From assembly GCA_003427395.1 (NCBI GenBank), contig BFEA01000640.1:31525-58255 (forward strand): 26,731 nucleotides of DNA, read 5' to 3'. Numbering within the stretch: position 1 is the stretch's first letter; each line of letters opens with the position of its first letter. The notes below the pieces were generated by a model. The model did not search any database, was not told the origin of the DNA, and worked only from the letters and a program-made list of their open reading frames with translations. The position numbers and the translations under genes are program-made. Shown piece after piece: positions 10,563 to 19,702 of the stretch. The DNA comes from Chara braunii (Eukaryota; Streptophyta; Charophyceae; Charales; Characeae).

Positions 10563-11897
10563 AGCAGTCACACAGACTCCTTGAGGAAGGTGTGAAGCAA
10601 AGGCTCGTACGAGTTCGTGGTTTTAATGAGCAGTTCATGCACTCTTGTATTTTTGGGCGAAGCACAAGCTATCTGGACTCGACTTGATTCAGTATACAAG
10701 AAAAAAGGCAAACGGCAGTGCCATCCTCCAGCCATCGAATCCTAATTGGAACTGGAATTCTTTTCTTTTTTTTTCAACTGAGATACAACATTTTTTTTCT
10801 TTTTAAAGCTATATTCATTCTCTCAATTTCACCTGATGTTCGTAGGCTAGGGGACCACCACCTGAGGGGAGGCACAGGGATTGGCCCTGTTGCCATGGTC
10901 CCTGATGCTACCAGCTCTTCCCTAGCCGGTATCGCACACCTGCAGGTCAGGAGCACCCCCTGCATGTTCTCTCGTGAACGTGGTTCTGGCTGCTACGGGG
11001 TTCCCCGTATGCCTACAATTAGGCAAATAAAAGTGGCTTTGTGGAGTAGAGATACAAGAATTTATGCTTATAGCCAAAAAAAGGTCGAACAATGTTCCAA
11101 ATGTCTTTGAGCTGGACATTGTTGAGATACATTCCAAACATCGGGTTCAGTTCGAACACTGCACGCGCCAGTCCCAATACCTTTCAGATGTTGTGTACAG
11201 GAGCAAGGCCCCAAGGTTAGGGACTACTTCCAGGGTCAGCATAAAAAGAGGTTCAACAAGTTAGCATTGGCCAAACCATTGGTTTAAACTTTAAATCACC
11301 ATTATCTTTTCGTGACCCCCCTTTTTGGAGGGTGGTTATCCTTTTTCAGATCGTTCAGTGGATGGATCCCGGATCTGGAAGGCAAAGTTTACCTCACGCC
11401 GGCAGTGGAGTGATGGCCTTAGTGGAGAGCGAAGGATGAGCCGCAATGTTGGGCTCTCCGCAGAAACGCCCAGCCATTCCAGACCCCACCATGAGTTATT
11501 TGGAGAACGCTAAGGCAGCAGCCCAGGTTCCAACTGGCCGAGGTTGCTGTTACCCACAGTTCCTAAGCAGAGCCAGGAGAGTGGTGTCAACCATTGCAAG
11601 AGCAGCGACCCATAGCCAGATATGACTGATGGAGCAGAGAGGTAGAGGCAGTAAGGGGGATCCAAAGAGGGAGAAACCCCAGAAGGGGCAGGTCATTGGG
11701 CGTGGGAGGAGAGCTGTGTTGGGAGATGGAGGAGCCACACATAGTTGGTATCCAGCATTCCGGCCCAAGGACTCGGGCATTCTGCAACTCGGCTTGGTGG
11801 GAGAAGAATTTCTGTTGAGCAACAAAGGCATAATAGAAACAACACTCCTTCCATGACACTCGTGATTAGAAGAATCTGTCACAAAGGCCTATTAGAA

Positions 11898-11900
<3 letters not shown>

Positions 11901-11986
<86 letters not shown>

Positions 11987-12000
11987 GCACACACACACAC
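11901..12000. repeat. Compound CT/AC microsatellite
   Basis: A TC tract at 11901-11930 followed by an AC tract to about 12000, broken once by gcgc. Confidence 0.97.
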
Positions 12001-12471
12001 AAACATGTGCAAGGCACATGCACACCCCTCACAGCGCACACACATGAACACCATAATAACAAAACCCTTATAATGGAAAGAATGCCCTTACAGAACCTTC
12101 CATGAGTTTGTCCATTCATTTCACATATAATTCCAGGGTGTTGTAAGACCCCAACCATTCTGCAAACACACATAAGACAGACGAAACACACCTGGGGCTC
12201 TACAAAGGTGAGGAGGAAAAAGACACTGAAGAAGCCACTAACCAGCATCCCTATCACTGCTGATTAACTGGGGTCTCAAGCAGGCTAGCACCATACGATG
12301 GAGAACTGAGTTAACCTGCAGATTGAATGACCGGACAACCATCAACCAATCGGTACCCCTCTCTCTCCCATACTTACCCCAATTGCTGTAAACCAATTGC
12401 AGATAGGAACAGCACTTAAGGAACGGCAAACACATGACGAAAAAGTAGGCACCGAAGAAGCACCTCCTTAC

Positions 12472-12510
12472 CTGGTCATACATTGCCCGTTTTTCATCAT
12501 CTCTCAATAC
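12472..12510 (-). CDS. DnaJ J-domain exon, end of J domain
   Basis: A 39-nt, phase 0-0 exon, acceptor gatgcaggtattgag-type (cag at 12513-12511) and donor CAG|gtaagg. It encodes VLRDDEKRAMYDQ, which continues the previous exon exactly (AYE + VL(R/K)D.EKR..YDQ) and completes J-domain helix IV. The intron between them is 3038 nt. The next expected segment, VGH(E/D)AFE and the Gly/Phe-rich linker, was not found to the left. A very short exon with intact borders and intact motif argues for a functional copy or a recent capture. Confidence 0.82.
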
Positions 12511-12546
12511 CTGCATCCATAGCATCAACAATTACAATAACAACAA

Positions 12547-12615
12547 GGGGCGTAGCTCAGTTGGTAAACCCATGACCTGTTGAAATACAGACCCAAGCTC
12601 TAATCCAGATGCAAA
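12547..12615 (+). repeat. tRNA-like SINE head (Ala-like)
   Basis: Begins ggggcgtagctcagttggta, a clear A box and D arm as in tRNA-Ala-like genes, but no B box (GGTTCGANNCC) follows, so it is not an intact tRNA. Confidence 0.55.
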
Positions 12616-13639
12616 TCAAATGAACAGAATTAAATCATTCTGAATTACCTGGGGCCGGTCAGTTCAATGATGACATCTCAAGGCCGTCGCCCTTTTGATA
12701 AAAAGAAAAAAAAAACAATCACGCCGGAGAATGAGCAGCCCGGAGATGACCCGGCTGCTCACAAGTTATCATGTACACCCTCTCATGATTCTCCAGGCTC
12801 CTCATTCTCCAGGTGATCCCGTCATACTCTGGACAACATTACCACTGCAGAGGACATCCGAAAGAACAATGTGGTTTTCTTCAACCTATAGACTGTAGAC
12901 ATAAAACTTTCTTTCTTACAACAATTGCACACATCCAGTTGCTCGTTTTGGCACACCCTGTTATCTGCAAGAGTACGAGCACCTCAGGAGGGGTGCATTC
13001 GAAACTCACACCGCACGGTTGCCTGGAACTGAGGAAGTGAACAAGATTTCCAGACTTCTAATGATCGATCGTCCACTGCAGTGTTTGCTATAGCCCGCAC
13101 CGACAGAAGGGATCCGACCGATGACATTCTCACTGCTTCTCCAACCACTAAAAGCGCGGTGTGACACACTGCAGGCCATACACATTGCATTTGCCACCCC
13201 GTAGCTAACGGAAGGGGGTTGAGTTAACGGGACACCAAAGACAAAGGGTTGCTCGACTGAAGGATCATGGTGGATACGTCTGCAGTGCCTTCCCCCTATG
13301 CGGCTTTGCCGGACACACATATGCAACCTTCTTCTTCCTACGCAGGGACGTCAAGCGTGCCCGTCACACACTGTCATTCATCATTGGGGTCAAAATCTCA
13401 GCAAGCATTGCTGCGACGTCACCACCAGGGATGCCCACTTCAGGCAGGCATCCTAGCGGAGGCCCATGGGAGACAAAACCCACCAGTAACGATGCACAAG
13501 ACAAGGAGCATGGAGATTCAGATTTGGATCACAGACCAAGTGCCTAAGCTGTCATGGGGTTGAGAGTTGACAATCCAATTTAAGAAGATTGGTACGGTTC
13601 AGGAAAAAAATTCTTAAGCACCAAAGCCTGCTTTACTTG

Positions 13640-13950
13640 CCCCCCCCAAAAAAAAGAAGAAAAAAAATTAACTCTGCCGCGCCAAATGGGTCAAAAGGCT
13701 CGAAAGGCTAGAAAACCATGAACACACACGAAAAGAAGAACGAGATCTCAAGGGCAACACCACAGTGTCACAGGTTGCGAGCACAACACAAGTCCAACAT
13801 TAACTCACTGAGAATCGAGCCTGTCACCTGCCACCAAGGTCGTTGGATCAGTACCTCTGGGTCTCGGCCCTCCTCCGTGCGAGCACGGACTCGAACGGGC
13901 GACCTCGGCCTCAAGAGCCAAGTATCATAACCACTACAGCCAGGACACGG
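13640..13950 (-). mobile_element. Probable tRNA-derived SINE
   Basis: On the minus strand 13950-13877 has an A-box-like tggctgtagtggttatga and a B-box-like cccgttcgagtcc at tRNA spacing, but the T stem does not pair. About 230 bp of non-tRNA body follow, ending in a T-rich tract at 13680-13640. This head-body-tail layout is that of a SINE; family unknown. Confidence 0.55.
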
Positions 13951-14083
13951 TGTTCAAAAGTGGAACCATACCAGTCGTGATATCCGCCCCACCCGTGGTG
14001 TCCACACTCAACGCACACCACACACAACACCACACGGACACTGGCAATCACCGCACACTTCGCTCCAAGTAGCACATGACCCC

Positions 14084-14116
14084 CCTCGGTAGTATAGCCC
14101 GCTCACTTATGCGGGA
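14084..14116 (+). pseudogene. tRNA-Asp-like fragment
   Basis: cctcggtagtatag matches the conserved start of eukaryotic tRNA-Asp and is followed directly by a cccgc/gcggg stem, as if the D-loop side had been deleted. No T arm is present. Confidence 0.5.
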
Positions 14117-14747
14117 CTTTAACTGCCCGGCAAGCCATGGATCCCATGGATCACTTCACCAAAAGGTCAAGAAAGGTGGGATGAGAGTGAAGCCCCTTGT
14201 GTCACAGCATGGATATTAATCCATGACCATATGCACCCGGACTGTACTCAGCCCAAGCGCATGTGAAGGGTAGATTCAACCCTCTGCTGCTTTTCATGAT
14301 CCCCTATCCTCTCTGCGATGATGGTCACAAACTCTTTAACGAAAAACAAAAAAAAGGAGGCTACCCTCTCTCTTCACTGCGTAGTGTAGGATCAAAGAGA
14401 GACCCTACCACTATAGATTCATCTGCCATCCACAGGCCTCTGCACCCTTCTCCATGATACTTTTTCCTGTCGACGAGATGGAGGTGGTTGGGCATGTAAA
14501 CATTGCCACACAGACTGTTCATTGGGAATGTTCTTGTTACACGCAACCACAAGGACAAGCATGAAATTGTACCCCAAGGGACAGGGGCAACAGCAAGATT
14601 GTAGCTGACACTGACAGGATAGTCACTCGATATAATGAAGGGGGATGTTAAACTGCCAGTACCCCAGGGGCTCTTAGGCCCCCTCCAACGCAAATGCATA
14701 TGGACCCACGCGACCCACAGATTCAGCCTCCGCGTCAACGCCTAAAA

Positions 14748-14940
14748 ATGTGGTAGGTACCAGTGGTTTAAACCACCAGCATTTCCGAGGCTGCCATGGA
14801 CGACAGATCTCCAGGGCTGGAAACGCCCTGGGTGCCAAAAAAATTGAAACGGCGCGGGCCTCCTTTTGCCTGGTGCCGCCAGCCCTTTTGCTCTGGAGGC
14901 CAATCCCCGAAAGTTGCGCTGGCATGCAAGCCACAACTTT
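14748..14940. repeat. Family B element
   Basis: Begins with the palindromic ggtttaaacc terminus (ccagtggtttaaaccaccag) and continues as GC-rich, Cys/Pro-coding-like but stop-broken sequence. Probably a non-autonomous transposable element. Confidence 0.5.
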
Positions 14941-15548
14941 AAAGAAATATCTGGGAAACGTACTGGTTGTTGAATGGATGTAAATAACTGGAAGGACAAG
15001 GATACACTGAAAATGAAATAATTCTAATTCTGGAGTAGAAAGTCTGGAAGGGAATCAAAATTTTATTTTGAGTAGACAAATTAAAAAGATGTGCAAGAAA
15101 AAAAGAAAAGTGCAAAAATACACTAGTCCACCCTGCACTAACATAAACATAGCCAACTGGTCCTAACCACCACATAAAATCTTTCTTCTCCCGGTAAATA
15201 GAGGCCACGCGGTACCCATTGCACACACCATATGGCTTCTCTCTTTATTTTTTTCTTTTTCTTTCGTAAATTTCGACCATTTCGCAATTTATGTGTCATC
15301 CTTGCACAATCTTCCTAATCCCCAAAGGACAGCTTTTCTCCTTAGGAGTCTTCGACAAAGCAAAAAGGCTTTTCACAGTCAAATTGTGGCCAGGCTGTAC
15401 CAATCACCATTCTCACATGAACCCATGAATGAAAAGCCAACACTGCAGTTCAGCATAAGGGGGGGACAGTGGCAAGTGTTGTTAAGCATATGTGTGATTG
15501 GATGCTTTCTTACGGTTACGGCTATCGGCTTGATGACCCCGGCCTCAC

Positions 15549-15632
15549 CTCATAAGCTTGTTGCACCTGCTGGAACTTCTTTTCAGCCTCCGGATCATTC
15601 TTATTTGCATCAGGGTGGTATTTTTTTGCAAG
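15549..15632 (-). CDS. DnaJ J-domain exon with HPD (GFA2-like)
   Basis: An 84-nt exon, acceptor cattagtgcag and donor GAG|gtgagg, phase 0-0, encoding 28 residues: [20 protein letters not shown] then QQVQQAYE. This is the second half of J-domain helix II, the HPD loop needed to stimulate Hsp70 ATPase, and helix [11 protein letters not shown](K/T)KFQ(Q/E)V..AYE is characteristic of mitochondrial/bacterial-type DnaJ such as plant GFA2. The exon encoding the J-domain start (the YYxxLGV segment) was not found upstream. It sits in the long intron of the RNPS1/SR45-like gene, on the same strand. It could belong to a nested or interleaved gene, or be a captured fragment; the sequence shows no damage. 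Confidence 0.88.
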
Positions 15633-16254
15633 CTGCACTAATGACACATGACGACAACATTTGAGGTCAAATTCCAAATAAGAAAAACCTGATGAAGCAG
15701 CTGAAGACAAAGAAGACTGTTCTAGAAAAGGGCAATCCGCGATTCGAAATAGACGCACCTTAAGAAACAAAGGCAAAAGGAACTCATAATCACACAACAA
15801 TGTATACATAGATACACGATACTCATACTTAGTTGCCTTTGAAGTTCAAATAAACCACCACTGCTCAAACAAGCGCTGCTGTTAAACGGCATTGCAAACA
15901 AAGAGAAATAAACGTGAACAAGCACCAATTCACCGCTCATCAACTAGCCTCACTACTCCTCACTTCTCTGTTCTACACTGCCCATCATACAGGCAAGGCA
16001 AGGCTAACAGCGAAGTGCAATGGACCCGTCTCTCAATGCTCGTCATTCAAACACTCTACTGGCATGCACGTCACACATGAAACTCAAGAAGGAAGAAGAT
16101 GGGAGAGAGAAGAAGATATTGAATTTATTCCCTTAATAATCAGGTATATTTAGATATACATGCACATCACACATGAAACTCAAGAAGGAAGAGATAGGAG
16201 AGAATAAGATGATAGGAGATACAAGAAGATTTTGAATTTATTCCTTTCATAATC

Positions 16255-16543
16255 GGATATATATATATATATATCATGTTACAATATATATATATTGACG
16301 ATAGTTCTATTTGACGATATATATATATCGTCACAAATAGAACTGCCCGGTAAACCGTAGGCAGAGAGAGAGAAGAGGACAACAAACGAGGGGCTGTGAC
16401 AAACTGTGTATATATTGTCACATTGTGAATCAGAGCGCAAAAAAGGGGAAAGAAAAAAGGAAAAGGAAAAAAGGGAAAGGGAAGGAGGTAAGGAAAGCTC
16501 CACCTGTTCATAACCTCTTACGTACAAGGCCAGCCACGTGGAT
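16255..16543. mobile_element. Family C element (TA-ended foldback) up to the gap
   Basis: Contains an inverted pair around a TA core (agttctatttgacgatatat and its complement at 16299-16345), then actgcccggtaaaccgtagg, then the body gtcacattgtgaatcagagc, ending at gccagccacgtgga next to the Ns. Other copies: 23298-23412, 24820-26100 (several) and 26610-26731. Confidence 0.7.
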
Positions 16544-16557
16544 NNNNNNNNNNNNNN
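16544..16557. other. Assembly gap (14 Ns)
   Basis: The only multi-base gap; true size unknown. It abuts a family C repeat, the likely reason the assembly broke. Confidence 0.99.
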
Positions 16558-16698
16558 CCAACCGATGCGATTCGATAATGATATCTCAAGGGGAAAGGGG
16601 TTGGGGGTTGGGGGGGGGGGGGGGAACTCCCAATTCTCACCACCACAACAGCTCACACAAAGACCATTTCTCTACATCCCAGACAAACACACGACACA

Positions 16699-16880
16699 GT
16701 CATCTGACTTGAGAAGCAAGACCCACTTACCCACAGGGAGTCTGCTCTGTACTCTTCAGTTTTCTTAGTATCATCTGACTCGAGAAGCAAGACCCACTTA
16801 CCCACAGGGAGTCTGCTCTGTACTCTACAACGGAGGACACAGTCGTCTGAGTCAAGAGCCGAGATCCACTTACCCCATCC
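16699..16880 (-). repeat. Three tandem copies of a splice-donor unit (71-72 bp)
   Basis: On the minus strand GG|gtaagtgg occurs at the real donor (GT at 16873-16872) and again at 16801-16800 and 16730-16729. The two downstream donors each follow an identical 23-nt piece, AGTACAGAGCAGACTCCCTG plus TGG, itself preceded by AG. Confidence 0.88.
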
Positions 16881-16954
16881 ATATGCTGCTGTGCTTTCTC
16901 CGCTTCTGGTCTTTCTGCGAACTCCACGTACCCAAATCCTTTTGGAAGATTGAC
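16874..16954 (-). CDS. SR45: RNPS1/SR45-like, RRM exon 3 (RNP1)
   Basis: An 81-nt, phase 0-0 exon with acceptor gttatcag and donor GGG|gtaagt. It encodes 27 residues beginning VNLPKGFGYVEF and ending EKAQQHMDG. KGFGYVEF is the RNP1 motif with its aromatic RNA-contact positions, and AERPEAEKAQQHMDG is helix 2. VNLP(K/R)G(F/H)GYVEF is the plant SR45 form of this segment, from memory. The RRM should go on with a short exon reading roughly (G/A)QIDGKVV...F.L; none was found nearby. The donor is the first of three tandem copies of the same splice-site sequence (16699-16880). Confidence 0.92.
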
Positions 16955-17358
16955 CTGATAACACAGACTTGCCGAGGACAAACAACGTAAGAACCACAAC
17001 TTTGACATCAATCACGGCGTGCAGCATGGATAGCGCCTTATACACAGGCTACCGAAGAAACACTTACAGTCAAGAGCGCGATTGGCTGGCAAAAACTTCC
17101 TCAACTGGAAATCAAGATATTCACATACGAGCTCAGCAGCCTAATCCATCCGAATGCTAGGCAACTATGGCTCCATTACAAACACAAGTGACCCCTCACA
17201 TACACACACACAGAGGAGGACGGAAAGGTGAGGCCCAGGTCACTGGGGACGAATACACCAGCACGCAAAGGACAGCACCGAGAGGGACACACTTGGGCCA
17301 TTCTTACCATTACATCAGAGCAATAGAGCGCAGATGCACAGGTGCAGCGGAACATACA

Positions 17359-17434
<76 letters not shown>

Positions 17435-17691
17435 TGGAAACAAACACAATCAAGCAAAAACACACAAATGCATGTACAAACACACAAATACACACAAAGC
17501 CAACTCCAGTACCCATACGCTGCCTAAGAAGTGTCTCCGGCCAGCTCATTCATCATCCTAATGTTCCTCCCAACGTCCTGCCGGACGCAGAAAGCAGTCA
17601 AGAAGGCAAAAATATACACATGAAGCTCGGCAATAACATTACCACACGACATTTAATAATGTGGAGAAAGGGCATAGCTTTGCACTCTCAC
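16955..17691 (-). other. 737-nt intron between RRM exons 2 and 3
   Basis: Dominated by a CA tract of 72 nt at 17361-17432 (GT in transcript sense). No other feature was recognised. The 197-codon plus-strand frame here is low-complexity His/Thr encoded by the repeat. Confidence 0.75.
17361..17432. repeat. CA microsatellite, 36 units
   Basis: Uninterrupted CA repeat; GT in the transcript sense of the surrounding gene. Confidence 0.98.
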
Positions 17692-17738
17692 CGTCCTGTC
17701 GATTGCAAGCACCACGTTGACAACCTTTCCATAGTTCT
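17692..17738 (-). CDS. SR45: RNPS1/SR45-like, RRM exon 2 (47-nt small exon)
   Basis: A small exon with acceptor ggttgcag and donor ACG|gtgaga. It completes a Glu codon split with the previous exon, then encodes NYGKVVNVVLAIDRT and ends in phase 0. This is the RRM loop after helix 1 plus strand 2, matching the family pattern (N/T)(F/Y)GxVxxVxxAxDR. It is unusually short and sits between simple repeats: in transcript sense there are GA tracts upstream and a 36-unit GT tract about 260 nt downstream of its donor. That makes it a candidate for regulated inclusion, which is inference. Skipping it would lose 47 nt and break the frame. Confidence 0.9.
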
Positions 17739-17752
17739 CTGCAACCAAAATA

Positions 17753-17818
17753 GCGAGTAGCAAACACACAAATAGTTTCAGAGTAAATCTTTCAAAAGGA
17801 TCCATACAACACACAAGA

Positions 17819-17886
<68 letters not shown>

Positions 17887-17957
17887 TACACACACACATA
17901 GCGAGTAGCAAACACATTGTTTCAGTGTAAATCGTTCAAGGGGCCATACAACACACA

Positions 17958-18003
<46 letters not shown>

Positions 18004-18205
18004 TATCAAACTATAGCAACCTTATAAGCGCATGGGTGTATGATAAAAGCACACCAACATGTCCCCTGCTTCACTTTAAACCCGTGTTGCAAGGTGTGAC
18101 TGCCTGTCCCTCTCCAAACATCCCTTACCCTCACCTACTATTCAGTAAGCAAACACACAAATTGTTTCAAAGTAAATCATTCAAGGATCCTTACAACACA
18201 CAAGC

Positions 18206-18243
<38 letters not shown>

Positions 18244-18380
18244 CTATATCAACCTTACAAGTGCACGGATGTGCGATAAACGCACACCACCATGTCCCCT
18301 GCTTCTTTTTAACCCCGTGTTGCAAGGAGTGTGACCGCCTGGCCCTGTCCAACCATCCCTTACCCTCACCTATCATCCAT
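17753..18380. repeat. Intron tandem duplications with CT/CA tracts
   Basis: Units containing agcaaacacacaaat and gtaaatc.ttcaa recur near 17757, 17905 and 18150. The unit acaccaacatgtcccctgct at 18051 matches acaccaccatgtcccctgct near 18285. Confidence 0.85.
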
Positions 18381-18421
18381 CCTTCACTCTCCAGAATATG
18401 ACAGGGCAACTCGGGCTTCTT

Positions 18422-18465
18422 GCCAAAATTTTCACGCACATGCCCTTGATTAACATATTCTTGAA
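18422..18465 (-). pseudogene. Decayed duplicate of RRM exon 1 (3' half)
   Basis: On the minus strand it reads VNQGHVRENFG against VNEGHLREIFG in the true exon. The donor gtgagt has become gcaaga. Similarity continues into flanking intron (18377-18421 against 18502-18563), so a genomic segment was duplicated rather than an mRNA inserted. Confidence 0.8.
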
Positions 18466-18563
18466 ACAGGAACCCACTGCGCACCACCTTCTCCTCTAAT
18501 CCATCCTTCGCTCTCAACTCTCGCTTTTAGGGACAATATCAAACAGGAATTCAAGGTACTCAC

Positions 18564-18655
18564 CAAAAATTTCACGCAAATGCCCTTCATTGACATTCCT
18601 CGTAAGACACCCGACATGCAAAACCCTTGACTCAGGAGTCGGAGTCCTCGCCTTC
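18564..18655 (-). CDS. SR45: RNPS1/SR45-like, RRM exon 1 (RNP2 strand and helix 1)
   Basis: A 92-nt exon between an acceptor reading tgtgcag and a donor reading G|gtgagt. It enters after two bases of an Arg codon and leaves after one base. It encodes KARTPTPES, a basic linker typical of the region before the RRM, then RVLHVGCLTRNVNEGHLREIF. LHVGCL is the RNP2 strand and NVNEGHLREIFG is helix 1; the spacing and the NVNE(G/A)HL(R/K)EIFG pattern fit plant SR45 better than animal RNPS1, from memory. Upstream exons, which should carry the N-terminal RS region, were not recognised between 18656 and the window end. A decayed copy of its 3' half lies just downstream at 18422-18465. Confidence 0.9.
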
Positions 18656-19087
18656 CTGCACACATCAACAATGAGTACCATCAGTACAAGATACTGACAC
18701 GCGGTCAGCAAATACATCAGTTCATGGAAGTCTTCACCTTCATAGACCGCACAGTGATTATGGACATAATGTATTTAGGGCAACTTTCACAGAATGCCTG
18801 GTCTCCACAAAATGCAAGTTTCATTCTGAATTATCGATTTGCCGATTCTCAGACTTCCTCTACATTCTGTACTCTCGTCTTTAACAAAACCCGCAGCTCC
18901 TAATTCTTCTCCTTATCACACAGCCTCTTCTAAAGGGGTTATTCCAGGTTCAGTTTGTCTCCCTAACCCTACCATTGGCTTCTTCCTCGCCATTTTTCTG
19001 GTTCATATATCCAGGTCATGTTTCTGTCATTAACCCTACTGGCAAATTATTCTCCCAGTACAATGTCCGGGCGGCGGGAAAAATGTA

Positions 19088-19230
19088 AGGGGGGGCATGA
19101 TTGTGTGTGGGTGTGCGTGTGTGGGTGTGGGTGTGTGTGGGTGTGGGTGTGTGTGGGTACGAGTGTGTGTACGTGTGTGTGTGTGGGTGTGGGTGCGGGT
19201 GTGGGTGTGGGTGTGTGCGTGTTTGTGTAC
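19088..19230. repeat. GT-rich microsatellite (gtgtggg type)
   Basis: Irregular GT and GTGGGT repeats. Confidence 0.95.
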
Positions 19231-19299
19231 AAGCCCCAAACCCACCCCAACCCCCACCGCTCACGGTGTTTGACTTTTTCATTAATTCCAAATGAGCTA

Positions 19300-19450
19300 A
19301 AAAAATCAATTACGGGGTCTGCGCGAGGTGCGCAGAGTCCCACTTTTTTTTCTGCGTTAAACCACCAGTACCTCGCCCTGCTTGGAAAATCCTTCGCGGC
19401 CATTAACGCGCCGCGTCGGGCGGGGTACCCACCGACCGGCGACCGGTAGA
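19300..19450. repeat. Family B element, inverted terminus
   Basis: Carries gcgttaaaccaccagtacct and GC-rich body sequence. The related plus-orientation terminus is at 20109-20130. Confidence 0.45.
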
Positions 19451-19579
19451 CCCAAAAAAACGAACGCAAAAAAAAAAAAAAAAAACGGCTCCGAAAATGT
19501 AAAGTAGCAACGTAAATGTAAAGCAGCAACGTAAAAGTAACGGGCGCGGAGGGGGAAGGGGGGGAAGAACGAGAGAGAG

Positions 19580-19662
19580 AGAGAGTGAGAGAGAGAGAAA
19601 GCAAGAGGGCGTCAGCCAGTGTCTGACTCCGAGTTTGGCGGCATCAGACACTGGCTGACGCC

Positions 19663-19702
<40 letters not shown>

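Larger units (their letters stand above)
9950..12471 (-). other. Long-intron segment: duplication, MITEs, unrecognised island
   Basis: Holds a 240-bp direct duplication with embedded family A MITEs (10121-10562), T tracts (about 10760-10800), and a comparatively repeat-poor stretch (10830-11860) with several open frames on both strands but nothing I can name. It is followed by a CT/AC microsatellite (11901-12000). The missing last RRM exon could be here but was not found. Confidence 0.5.
12511..15548 (-). other. Intron between the two J-domain exons (3.0 kb)
   Basis: Contains three tRNA-like pieces (12547-12615, 13877-13950 on the minus strand, 14084-14116), a probable SINE body (13640-13950) and a family B element (14748-14940). 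Stretches 12700-13560 and 14130-14740 have open frames on both strands without recognisable protein. Confidence 0.55.
15633..16873 (-). other. Segment between J-domain and RRM exons, with assembly gap
   Basis: Contains TA-rich family C sequence (16255-16543), a gap of 14 Ns at 16544-16557, a G-run (16602-16623) and the tandem donor repeat (16699-16880). The exon with the start of the J domain and the last RRM exon would be expected around here; neither is visible, so the gap is a candidate hiding place. Confidence 0.6.
17739..18563 (-). other. 825-nt intron between RRM exons 1 and 2, built of tandem copies
   Basis: Three related units start near 17753, 17899 and 18146, each followed by a CT or CA tract (17819-17883, 17961-17999, 18209-18240). 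The block 18004-18149 is repeated at about 18240-18376, and a decayed exon copy lies at 18422-18465. The intron appears to have grown by local duplication. Confidence 0.75.
1519..18655 (-). other. SR45: RNPS1/SR45-like gene locus (partial, 8 exons seen)
   Basis: Spans the RRM exons and RS-tail exons listed separately. RNPS1 proteins (SR45 in plants) are nuclear splicing regulators that join the exon junction complex and the ASAP/PSAP complexes; that role is family knowledge. Seen directly: one RRM split over three exons, then Ser/Arg/Pro-rich exons in the same strand and order, ending in a TGA. Intron phases read 1, 0, then (after an unseen exon) 2, 2, 2, 0, 2, and every junction keeps the frame. 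Intron lengths are 825, 737, about 6.9 kb (holding at least one unseen exon), 276, 518, 3822 and 3439 nt. The 5' end and the exon for the last RRM strand are missing. That the RS exons belong to the same gene as the RRM exons is inference from order, strand and family architecture; a separate RS protein is the alternative. Confidence 0.8.

Noticed and set aside
13006-13326. 106-codon minus-strand frame in a repeat-poor stretch
   Set aside because: No recognisable family, no clear exon borders; too weak to call.
13877-13950. Functional tRNA gene on the minus strand
   Set aside because: The T stem has several mismatches, so it is probably a SINE head.
12472-15632. DNAJC17-type protein (J domain plus RRM in one gene)
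   Set aside because: Order is reversed and the J-domain residues match the mitochondrial DnaJ type, not DNAJC17.
17167-17760. 197-codon plus-strand frame rich in His and Thr
   Set aside because: Encoded by the CA microsatellite and antisense to RRM exon 2.
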